Of a DNA stretch of 64,000 nt, positions 1-8,354 are shown one piece after another. Numbering within the stretch: the stretch's first letter is position 1; every line of letters begins with the position of its first letter. Both the position numbers and the translations under genes were made by a program. The notes beneath the pieces are model-generated. The model had not been told where the DNA came from. It was given only the letters and a program-made list of their open reading frames with translations, and did not search any database. Source of the stretch: Trichomonas tenax (lineage: Eukaryota > Parabasalia > Trichomonadida > Trichomonadidae); NCBI GenBank assembly GCA_023091735.1, contig JALKBU010000106.1:1-64000 (forward strand), given 5' to 3'.

Positions 1-139
1 CTTTATCTCACCCTTTTTAACAAAAGATTATTTAATTTTTTTAATCATAAATACTTTTGTTGCATTTTTTCATTGAAATAGAGACTTAGAGCTATTTTAA
101 TTCAGCAATTTATTTTCAAAATATATATACATATTATAT

Positions 140-397
140 ATGAAGCAAGAACATATGTTAACAAAAAAATTTGGCGGGAAAATTGTAAAAGTAACAGAAA
201 TATCATGGTCAGCAAATACACAACAGAAGTCATCGCAATACGGGGAAGTAGTGCTCCTTGTGGCGTTGTGGCACCAGATGCTTGTAGCTCGTGATCACAA
301 TTTTAATTTGCAAACAAGCTCAGTCACTACAAATCAGATCGAAACAAGCTCAGTCACTACAAATCAGATCGAAACAAGCTCAATTTTGACAAATTAA
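140..397 (+). CDS. Short hypothetical ORF containing a 30-bp tandem repeat
   Basis: An ATG-initiated frame of 85 codons that I do not recognise. Its C-terminal third is the translation of a 30-bp tandem repeat, giving a repeated TSSVTTNQIE decapeptide. The N-terminal part has no signal peptide, membrane segment or family motif. The frame lies just before a decayed surface-protein fragment and may be chance coding or a relic of a low-complexity stalk. I infer no function. Confidence 0.2.
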   Translation: MKQEHMLTKKFGGKIVKVTEISWSANTQQKSSQYGEVVLLVALWHQMLVARDHNFNLQTSSVTTNQIETSSVTTNQIETSSILTN

Positions 398-410
398 ATC
401 AAAACAAGCT
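312..410 (+). repeat. 30-bp tandem repeat, about 3.3 copies
   Basis: Two perfect 30-bp units (312-341 and 342-371) begin aaacaagctcagtcactaca. A third degenerate unit (372-401) and the start of a fourth (402-410) follow. The period is a multiple of three, so the overlapping frame keeps its phase. Confidence 0.85.
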
Positions 411-453
411 TGATGAAGATGTATGCAAAAGGAAGCATCATAAAGACACATGA

Positions 454-1149
454 GAAGATAACAGCGATCGAAAGATAAAGCAAAGCGCTATTTCTTGCTT
501 TTATGAACTTTTCAACAATCAAATCTGGATTCTATATGTGACAGCAACAATGTTTAGAGCCAGTTCTACGAACAATAAAAATATAGATGCAGCAATTGGC
601 TTCGCAGCAGGATCTGTTCATGGTTATTGTGTTTCGCATCATTGTAATGTTCATAACAACACCAGTGGTAACAGTGAAGTTCTTGCATTTTGGTATCAGG
701 ATGGATATGAGTTTGAATATTGGAATGTTATAACGAATAATATTGTCAATCCTTTGGGTATTTTATGCGCGTATGGATGTCATGTGTATGTGAAGAATTC
801 ATGCTTTTTGAATAACTATATTACAAAAATTTTATATGCAGATGTCTCTAATCGTGGAGGGAGTATTACAGTGATGCATTGCTCGGTTGATCGTGTAACA
901 GCGATCCCATCGATTTATACAGATATTATTGGGAGTGAGTCATTTTCTCTAAGTTTCTCAAATTCTAAGTTTGAACTTCGCGGAATTGCCAATTTGGTAA
1001 CAAATGAAAATACTTTCTATTACATTGACTCCTTAGGCCTCTTTTCGATACAATATCAGTTATTTATGGCTACATTCTATGAATTAATGAATGTTTTGAT
1101 AAATAAAAAATGGAACCACTGGAGTTCGAACCCAGGCACCTCGCGGTAA
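454..1149 (+). pseudogene. Truncated beta-helix-type surface protein fragment
   Basis: The frame is open from 454 (just after a TGA) to 1149, but the first ATG is at 550, so the 5' end appears missing. The translation shows the short beta-strand, Cys, Asn and Gly-rich pattern of trichomonad right-handed beta-helix surface proteins, for example AYGCHVYVKNSCFLNNY and ITVMHCSVD. There is no signal peptide and no C-terminal membrane segment. The last codons run into a damaged tRNA-Leu at 1111-1182, so the natural C-terminus is lost. A related, longer and also broken gene lies at 48615-50199. I am fairly sure of the family type and not of any function. Confidence 0.45.
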
Positions 1150-1182
1150 TGGGGCTTAAATCCACCATCATAGTACCATTCC
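1111..1182 (-). pseudogene. tRNA-Leu(UAA) pseudogene with shortened D arm
   Basis: On the minus strand there is a good T arm (CTGGG TTCGAAC TCCAG), a hairpin-forming long variable arm (ACC GCGA GGT) typical of class II tRNAs, and an anticodon loop TTTAAGC giving anticodon UAA (+ strand 1156-1158) with G37. The molecule is only 72 nt. The D-arm region between acceptor and anticodon stem is about 12 nt too short, the acceptor stem pairs poorly at its inner end, and the anticodon stem has one mismatch. The B box is intact and the A box is not, so a functional gene is unlikely. Confidence 0.6.
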
Positions 1183-1371
1183 AATAAATTCTGCCAAACA
1201 GCTCTTATGATATAATTTTAACAATTTTTCATGTTTTTAAAATTATCTTATTTTAAACCTATTTTTTGCACACCTTCGCTGGAGTAATTGTTGGTTAAAG
1301 CTCTGATTTCTTCACTGAAAAATATCTGATATAAATTTATTCCTTTTAAATTCACAAGAATTTATTGACTA

Positions 1372-2019
1372 TTAGTGAACACTCTTAGATACGTGACCAA
1401 TTATGCTGACGTCATCTTCTAAGTCAGAATCAGAAAATGAATTGATTGCATCGCCAGTGTATGTTCCAATTAACTCAATCTTGTTGAGGCAAATGCATGG
1501 CGGATCTCCATAGCATGTTTCATCTTGAATTAAACGAACATATTTCGTTTCATATGAAGAGCTGAATTTAAATGTTCTCTCTTTGCATCTCCTGAACTCG
1601 TAATCTTTCTCAATCTTGTGAATAGTTGTCCATGTTATGTTGTCATTCGAAATTTGGAAAGACCAACTGAATAAGCAGCATTCACAGCAATAAAAACCTG
1701 TTTCTTCACAGCAGCATACAGAGTTTCCATTGCAGCAGCCAGCGCTTAAGTAATATCCCTCAATTTTCATATTGTGATTCTTCACACCTAGAATCATGTA
1801 TGGATGGTCATCTTTGTTCTTCCCGAAGTTTGAGCACCAATCATACTTTTTATCTACTTGGTCAAAAACGTATTCTGGCTTCGTTAATTGTCGAGTACCG
1901 TTAATTGTCTGCGAAGAAGATCCTGTTGTGTAGTATTCTATCATGTTTTCTTTGTAGGCGTGTTTTAAGATAGAAGATTGTTCAGAAAGAAGTTCTTCGC
2001 TAATAAAGAAAAGAAACAT
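1372..2019 (-). CDS. F5/8 type C (discoidin-like) domain protein
   Basis: A 215-residue protein starting at the ATG at 2019; the frame extends to a GTG a few codons upstream. The middle carries the F5/8-type-C beta-sandwich pattern seen in many trichomonad proteins: WCSNFGK, YMILGVKNHNMKIEGYYLS, WSFQISNDNITWTTI and, near the end, YVRLIQDETCYGDPPCICLNKIELIGTY. A cysteine cluster (around residues 95-115) is inserted between the strands, an unusual ornament. The C-terminus is acidic. There is no signal peptide or membrane segment, so it is probably intracellular. Discoidin folds usually bind glycans or lipids; the ligand here is unknown. It is convergent with the fragment at 454-1149. Confidence 0.65.
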   Translation of the reverse strand: MFLFFISEELLSEQSSILKHAYKENMIEYYTTGSSSQTINGTRQLTKPEYVFDQVDKKYDWCSNFGKNKDDHPYMILGVKNHNMKIEGYYLSAGCCNGNSVCCCEETGFYCCECCLFSWSFQISNDNITWTTIHKIEKDYEFRRCKERTFKFSSSYETKYVRLIQDETCYGDPPCICLNKIELIGTYTGDAINSFSDSDLEDDVSIIGHVSKSVH

Positions 2020-2246
2020 TCTTGTAAATGTCACGTTTTAAGCTCACTTTCGCATAATAAGAAATGAACCAATTTCTTATATAATTGATGAAGCAAGCCA
2101 AAGCATTAGAACCCTTTGATGAGGTTAATCATATATGATGTTCAGAGTACAAGATTCCTCAGCTGTACATAGTATATATATATTTTTGTTTCAGCATGTA
2201 TAATTTAAATTTTGATTTTCCAAAATGAAGAAAAGATTAACTAAGG

Positions 2247-2609
2247 ATGAAACATTGGGCAGTCGAAAAACTTAAAGAATCCGAGAAAGATGCTTCTGTA
2301 AAGAAATGTTCGACAATAAATGCGTTGAATGCAATACCATCAGGAAAATACCAACTCACGTATTTCTATGGTTGGTATTTCGAGATTTTGATTCCAAAAA
2401 AAATCGATAATGGAATGAATTTCATTTTTGACTATAAGAAGACATACACAGAGTTTATTCCTTATATATCGAAAATATTTAAATTAGCAGTTCCAAGCGA
2501 TTTGAACTTAGCGAAGAAATATCTCCAATTTTTCGATCTTCCCCAAATCACTGAACCTGTTGGAGAAAAGGTTGTGGCACTCCCTTTCCCAGATTCAATT
2601 TCCTTGTAA
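2247..2609 (+). CDS. Small hypothetical protein
   Basis: An ATG-initiated frame of 120 codons that I do not recognise. The amino acid mix looks protein-like: a basic, helical N-terminus, then an aromatic stretch (YQLTYFYGWYFEILIP) and a C-terminal Pro-rich end. No signal peptide, transmembrane segment or known motif is visible. It is flanked by non-coding DNA on both sides. It could be a remnant of a larger gene, since a TGA closes the frame shortly before the ATG. Confidence 0.35.
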   Translation: MKHWAVEKLKESEKDASVKKCSTINALNAIPSGKYQLTYFYGWYFEILIPKKIDNGMNFIFDYKKTYTEFIPYISKIFKLAVPSDLNLAKKYLQFFDLPQITEPVGEKVVALPFPDSISL

Positions 2610-3953
2610 CTTTAATGGTAGACACAGGAGGTAGTGTACATGCTCATACTAAAATATGTAAGCTCTACTAACTTAAGTTATAGAGATCATAATTTTGGAA
2701 TTTGATTAAATAAAAATTTGTAATTTGAAAATTTACATGTCAAATTAGTCTAATGGGAAAAGTGCTTTTTTGACATATTAGTGGAGTGTTCGATTCTCGA
2801 TGTAATTGTATTTTTTCTTTTTAATCATAACTACATATGTGTTCGTTGAAAAAATCATTCCATTACAGAATAGTTATATGCAGGATGTAATGTATTAAAA
2901 TGAGTAAGAGTTAATCATCAAATGAAATTGTTCAATTCAATCAAATAATATTGCATTTAATTTCATGCTTTTACATATGATTTGCATATCGCTGTATCGA
3001 TTAATATGTGATTCATCATTTAATTCTATTTTTTAGCTAGTATAAAAAATAATTGAGAATTACGACTATATTTCGCTTTGATTGCATAGCTAACATAACT
3101 GCACATTCTCAAAAAAATATAATATATAAGTATGCATAAAATATAGTTTCATAATCAAGATCTTCGTGAAATTGATTTTTTCCATTGAATTCATCAGTTT
3201 CAAACGAATTTAATTAATTTTGGTTTAAAAGCCAAATTTATTTCAACTTGTTGTATGCTGCAGTTACTTATTCTGATTTTTAATTATCATTTATCATATT
3301 TGATTAAATTTGACAAAGACGTTAAATTTTTTGACATATCTTTATTGGAATTTTTACTGCGAACTTCGATATATCTCAGGAAACATTAATAACTTTCAGT
3401 ATAAGTGTCCATCCATGACTGTATAGATTGAAGCAGAATCACTGTTTGATTATGTTGAATAAATTATCTTTTCGAATCTAATATTAAAATGGATATTGAT
3501 AACGAATTCAGGAACAACATACTCGAAAATCAAAAAAACATTAGGACCAAATACCATTTTATTGACTGCAGTTTTGAAATTCAAAATGTATCTCGAGAAG
3601 TTATGTTAGCCAAGCCATGGTAATCAAGTATCTTAATCTTTGGGCTAGTGGCTTTCCAATATTTCAAAGTTATAAAAAAAGCAACTGACAATTTTTTACA
3701 TATGTGATAATTAAATGAAATATCATAACATATATTACATGATATAAAATGCATGTTCACTTCAAAGTTTGGACAAAGTTCGATTTTTTGTGTAAATTGA
3801 ATAGTTTTTCAACAAAAATGAGATCCATGCCTAACTAAATGTATAACAATATTTAGCTCTATGTTGCTGTTGACTATATCATTGTGTTAAAATATTAATA
3901 TAATACAATTCAATGATAAGAAGCATTTTATTAACCCGAGAAAGATTTTTTAA
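2610..3953. other. AT-rich intergenic DNA
   Basis: About 1.3 kb with no credible frame. The only structured element I see is the tRNA-like stretch at about 2738-2810. The rest is simple AT-rich sequence. Confidence 0.6.
2738..2810 (+). pseudogene. Degenerate tRNA-like sequence with A-box and B-box
   Basis: TTAGTCTAATGG resembles the tRNA A box and GTTCGATTCTC resembles the B box, at tRNA-like spacing. A T-rich anticodon-loop-like segment lies between them, and a T tract follows. The acceptor, anticodon and T stems do not pair well, so I cannot assign an amino acid. This is either a decayed tRNA or a tRNA-derived repeat. Confidence 0.3.
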
Positions 3954-5591
3954 AATAAAGTTAAGAGTGTCACGGCCTTTGTTGGAGACTTTGCATCATT
4001 CAGAGATTTCTTGAATAATTTAGCAACTTCTATCTTTAAACAAGATCCTGCGTTTATTATTAAGAATCAACACCATTCACCGGTTATCAAGAATTGCGCA
4101 ATAGATCTTTGCAAAGGATTATTTTCGCTTGGACAAGATGCCTCAAAAGGAGCTGCAAGGATGCCACCTCTCATTCTTTATGCACATGGACCTGATGTTG
4201 GTCCAAGGTGGGAAAATGCACTTTACAAGAACAGTCCTTCTTCTGCATATCCAATATAAGTCATGAAAGCAAACAATACAATTGAAGTAATAAATCCAGC
4301 AAATTACAAAAGCAATCTATCCAGTATCAAAACATATAGATATCATTTCGGTAATGATCCAAATCAAATATTAAAAGATTGGAATGAATTTACAACAAAA
4401 GATTATCAAAGTTGTATCACGAATTTATGCTTACCAATTATCAATCACAAGATTGTTTCTAATAATTTAAGTTTTCCACCACTTGTCATCTATCTCTGTC
4501 ATATTTGCATCTGCAATATGAATGAAATTCCAGTGAATTACTTTGATATTGATGGTACAAGAAAAGCAATTTACGGAAAACTAAAATTCAATGCAATAAT
4601 TTCTGTATCGCAGTTACTCGTTTGGGCAAAAGATGAACACAAAATACCAATGATAGAAATTGATGTCACTAAAACGATTTCATACGATGTCCCGCATGAC
4701 AAAGCAATAAGAATAATAGATGCTTTGGCATCTCCTAGTTCACACTTTCCAAATGGACTTGCTAAATTTAAAGATGTTCCTGTTCTTTATTTCACGAAAT
4801 ACTTAACCAGTGCATTGGATGCGAGCGGTCTTTTCAAGGATTCTTTCAGCAGAATGGTTGATGAATTAATGGATACCAAATTTAACTTATTTACAAAGCC
4901 GCCCACGACACTTAAAACCGATCCAAACTGCCTTGTTCCTTCGATTAATTTATCGAAAGAGTTGGCAAAGACGATAGGTGCTGTTATCTCTGGAGCTATT
5001 TGTGCAAACACAACTCAAAAATCATGGAATCTTGCTCAGTTTGTCTGGGATTTCTTTGTGACTCCTAATGGAACAAACATCAATGAAGCTGTTGAATGCG
5101 AAGACAGTAATTGTCTCAATAACCTCAATAAAGTGATGTTGATGATGAAAGAAGGATTTACCTACTATCTGCCGTATAATTATGTTGCTGGTTTATCTGG
5201 TGAATACATCAAACTTCTTGTTGGTGGACTGAAGACAAAACTCGATTACAATTCATTTTGTAAGTTAATTAGTCCAGAATCTCATCCTCAAATTGTTGAG
5301 GTTTTTTAAGAATGCAATTGTTAATTTCACAACAGATGAATTCGAGAAACTTCTTTTTTTTTCATCACTGTAAGTAAAACTCCAAAGATTGGTCCCGACT
5401 TTTGCATAAAGGTTTATCAAAAACGTCACACAAATTCAGGACTTCCAAGTGACGAAAAGCAGTTTGAACTCCCTGAAGCTAGAACATGCTTTAATGAAAT
5501 TTCAATGTTTCCTTTTAAGAATGCAGAAATACTCAAGGAAAACTTCAATTTGCGATTAACGCAATTTCAATTATGTATAATTGATAAATAA
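3954..5591 (+). pseudogene. HECT-type E3 ubiquitin ligase pseudogene
   Basis: Three segments together read as the C-terminal part of a HECT ligase. Segment 1 (3954-5309, no 5' ATG) has an in-frame TAA at 4257-4259. It includes the N-lobe features FNLFTKPP, LAKTIGAVISGAI and MKEGFTYYLPYNYVAGLSGE. The frame then slips in a T run near 5302-5307 and again in the nine-T run near 5354-5362, after which it reads to a TAA at 5589-5591. The final part carries the C-lobe signature LPEARTCFNEI, with the catalytic Cys codon at 5487-5489. HECT ligases carry ubiquitin on that Cys before transfer. Loss of the start, one stop and two slips mean no full enzyme can be made unless the homopolymer slips are assembly errors. 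Confidence 0.8.
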
Positions 5592-5645
5592 ATTTTGTTT
5601 TTTATAACTTTAGTATTTATCTAAATATAAACAATAATAATATAA

Positions 5646-7910
5646 TTAATCTATATCCGCATGGTAATCAAAATATGCATTGTTGTCAACAAGCGATTTC
5701 TCATCGTGCTGGTCTTTAGTGTGTTGAACACGTGTCCGCTTGAAGTTAACAATGCAAATCAAAACTATTGGGATGAAAACTAACAAAATGAAAAGTAATA
5801 TAATGATAATTGACTTAATGGTGAATATTATTGGTTTCACACGTCCAATGTATTGCTGTGGTGTGAATTTCACTAAAGAATCCCTCGTGAATGAAAAAGG
5901 CGTTGCGGAAGAAACTTTTTCAGGAGTCTGAGTCTTAATTCTGCTAATTATTGGTGGACTATAGTCATAATCTGGGATTACTGGTGCTGTTGCCCTTGGA
6001 GGAAGAACTTGTGGCGCTGGCTGAGCGTTGAAGCAAATATCAAGTTTAATCGGCATTATATCGTTCATATTGACTGTTTTTACGGAGTAAAATGTTATTT
6101 GGGTGTTTGCGCCAATTGCATCGTTCATTGTGATGCTGTGAGAGCCACAGTAATAAATGGATATTACTGAAACATTGGCCAATGAATTTTCTTCAAACGT
6201 CTCAATAACATTCGGGAGATATAATGTTTTGAGATTAGGACATTCGAAAAACATATAGCTTCCGAGTGATTTTAACCTCGAATTCGATAAATCTGCGATT
6301 TCTAAGTTAAGAAGATATGCAAATGCGTGAGATTCGATAATAGACTGTGAACCTAATACGATCTTCTGTATACTTGAGCAATTTACGAAAGAATATTCTG
6401 CAACAAAATCTCCGCTGCGTCTTAAGTCAATGAGAGAGAAAATTGGATGTTCCTCATGACTGATATCACCAAGAAGCTTAAGACTTATGCAATTATAGAA
6501 GCTGTACCCTGATGTGTTCGTCATTGATTTGATTCCTGGGAACAACACATACTCGAGGCTTGTGCAGTTATAAAATGTTCTTGAGTTAATAGTGATGAAA
6601 TCGATCATTACAATCGACTTTAGATTTATGCAGTTCTCAAAGACCGAATATCCAAACGTGAGTTGAACTGGAGGCATTCGGATCTGTTCTAGATTTTCGC
6701 AGTCTTTGAACATTTCGTTTCCGAATTTATTGATTTTTGATGATTTCGAAAAATCTGCATTTATCAACTTCGAGCACAAAAAAACTGATTTTCCGAGAAT
6801 GTCCAATGCCTTTGGTGCTTCTATTGACTCTAAATCAGAAAATGCAAAAGCAAAATCATATATTGTCGTTAACGAATCCGGAAACTGTATGTTTTTAATT
6901 CCTGATTCATAAAAAGCCATAGATTCGATTCTCTCTAATCTAGTTTTCTGGAAGTTAAGGCTTGAAAGTGCTTTTGTGTTTGCAAGCGCTTCCTCGGACA
7001 CAATTGTCAAATATTTTGGCAAAACGAGATTCGAAAGTGATGTGCAGCCTTTGAATGCAAAACGACCAATTTTGTGGACGCTGTTATCGAGAATGATCTT
7101 TTCTATGTCTCTGCAATTCATGCAAAGTCCTTCTGGAATGTTTTCTTCCTTCAAAGTCAACTCGAAGTTTCCTTGAATGCCTGCAAATGAATATTGCGTG
7201 AATGACGTGACTTGGCTTATGAGCAACTTATTAATCTTCGTTTCATAGAAAACATAGCTTCCTAATGCAGGAGTCGCCATGAAATGCAAATCTTCCAATT
7301 TTGAGCAATATGCGAATATGTAATCAGGCAAACTTTGGACGCGGAATCTGCTGAAATCGAGTGAGGTAAGCGATGTACAGTTATAAAATGCATACGTTGC
7401 TTGTGATAAATCTAAATCACTTTGAAAATTCAATGTTTCGAACGAAGAACAATGTTTAAACATCGAAGGTGGCAATGCTTTGACGTTAGCTGGAAGAGAA
7501 ACCTGCTTTAAACACGTCATAGATTCGAATACAGAATCAGGCAAAATATTTATATTCGTTTGTGTTAAATCTACTGATTCAATGAGAGACCACGGAGCGT
7601 GGAATGACTCAATCTGCTGTAAATTCGGTGGATAACCGATTGATCGAACAGATAAAGATGAAAATGCGTATTTTGCAATAGAAATGATTTCCAAAGTAGT
7701 ATCTGTGAATTCAACATTACTTTCTATCGATATCCTATCAATCGTTTCGTTGTTTTCCGTTGAAATATTTAAGATTTCAACAGTTTGATTCGTTGTGTTC
7801 ACGAAAATGCTGTATTTCGCTGACTGTGAGTCTAAGGATGGTATTTCGTAAACAGCTCCGTCTATGTATTTCTGTGCGATTTTGTATAAAAGAAGAAAAA
7901 TCGCAAACAT
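5646..7910 (-). CDS. BspA-like leucine-rich-repeat surface membrane protein
   Basis: A 754-residue protein with a hydrophobic N-terminus (MFAIFLLLYK, likely signal or anchor). Roughly twenty treponemal/BspA-type (LRR_5) repeats follow, recognisable by units such as YAFYNCTSLTSLDFS, FAFKGCTSLSNLVLP and YMFFECPNLKTLYLP, spanning about residues 80-600. A Pro-rich linker follows. A strong transmembrane helix at about 695-722 (IIIILLFILLVFIPIVLICI) precedes a 31-residue cytoplasmic tail with Arg/Lys at the membrane and NNAYFDYHADID at the end. In trichomonads this family is surface-exposed and has been linked to host contact and endocytosis-type tail signals. The start is the ATG at 7910; 5' DNA holds a TTTGACACGTAAA motif at 7928-7940. 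Confidence 0.92.
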   Translation of the reverse strand: MFAIFLLLYKIAQKYIDGAVYEIPSLDSQSAKYSIFVNTTNQTVEILNISTENNETIDRISIESNVEFTDTTLEIISIAKYAFSSLSVRSIGYPPNLQQIESFHAPWSLIESVDLTQTNINILPDSVFESMTCLKQVSLPANVKALPPSMFKHCSSFETLNFQSDLDLSQATYAFYNCTSLTSLDFSRFRVQSLPDYIFAYCSKLEDLHFMATPALGSYVFYETKINKLLISQVTSFTQYSFAGIQGNFELTLKEENIPEGLCMNCRDIEKIILDNSVHKIGRFAFKGCTSLSNLVLPKYLTIVSEEALANTKALSSLNFQKTRLERIESMAFYESGIKNIQFPDSLTTIYDFAFAFSDLESIEAPKALDILGKSVFLCSKLINADFSKSSKINKFGNEMFKDCENLEQIRMPPVQLTFGYSVFENCINLKSIVMIDFITINSRTFYNCTSLEYVLFPGIKSMTNTSGYSFYNCISLKLLGDISHEEHPIFSLIDLRRSGDFVAEYSFVNCSSIQKIVLGSQSIIESHAFAYLLNLEIADLSNSRLKSLGSYMFFECPNLKTLYLPNVIETFEENSLANVSVISIYYCGSHSITMNDAIGANTQITFYSVKTVNMNDIMPIKLDICFNAQPAPQVLPPRATAPVIPDYDYSPPIISRIKTQTPEKVSSATPFSFTRDSLVKFTPQQYIGRVKPIIFTIKSIIIILLFILLVFIPIVLICIVNFKRTRVQHTKDQHDEKSLVDNNAYFDYHADID

Positions 7911-8354
7911 AAAAATTATAAAAAGATTTTGACACGTAAAATTTAAGATTTTGCCAATCTTTTTTTATCCTTAAAATATTTTGAGTCGGTACTTTGGATA
8001 TAGTCATCCCATAGGAACAATATAACTATGATGCGATGAAATCTCCCTTACAAATTTTCAAATCTCAAAACTTAATCATTGTATTGTAAAAAGTGAAATA
8101 TGCCATATATAATATTCAAATATCAAATAAAATTTGATTTCAATTTTTTTCAAAATCGGAAATTCTGCAGAATTATATTATAAAAAGTGAAATACATATA
8201 GAATATTATTTAAATAATGAATAAAAATGAATTTTTTGAATTTACATAATCAGAAAATGCCTAATTATATTACAAAAAGTGAAATACATCTAAAGCAATA
8301 TATAAATATTCAATAAAATCGAATCTAAAATATGAAAAATCTAAAAAAAAACAA
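7911..8354. other. Divergent promoter region between BspA-like and AP-1 gamma genes
   Basis: A 444-bp AT-rich spacer between two divergently transcribed genes. It contains a TTTGACACGTAAA motif (7928-7940) and three degenerate tandem copies of a ~93-bp unit (listed separately). No coding frame is convincing. Confidence 0.6.
8082..8345 (+). repeat. Degenerate ~93-bp tandem repeat upstream of adaptin gene
   Basis: Three units start at 8082, 8176 and 8268, each opening with TATTRYAAAAAGTGAAATA followed by an AT-rich stretch ending near TCAATAAAAT or similar. The spacings are 94 and 92 bp. The core AAAAAGTGA is the reverse complement of the Inr-like TCACTTTTT used elsewhere in this window. Confidence 0.65.

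Noticed and set aside
1111..1182. Possible UAA-suppressor tRNA (anticodon UUA) to explain the many in-frame TAA codons
   Set aside because: Reading the loop one base earlier gives UUA, but it needs A at position 32 and only three stem pairs. The UAA reading gives T32, G37 and better pairing, as in tRNA-Leu, with the class II variable arm. The gene also lacks most of its D arm.
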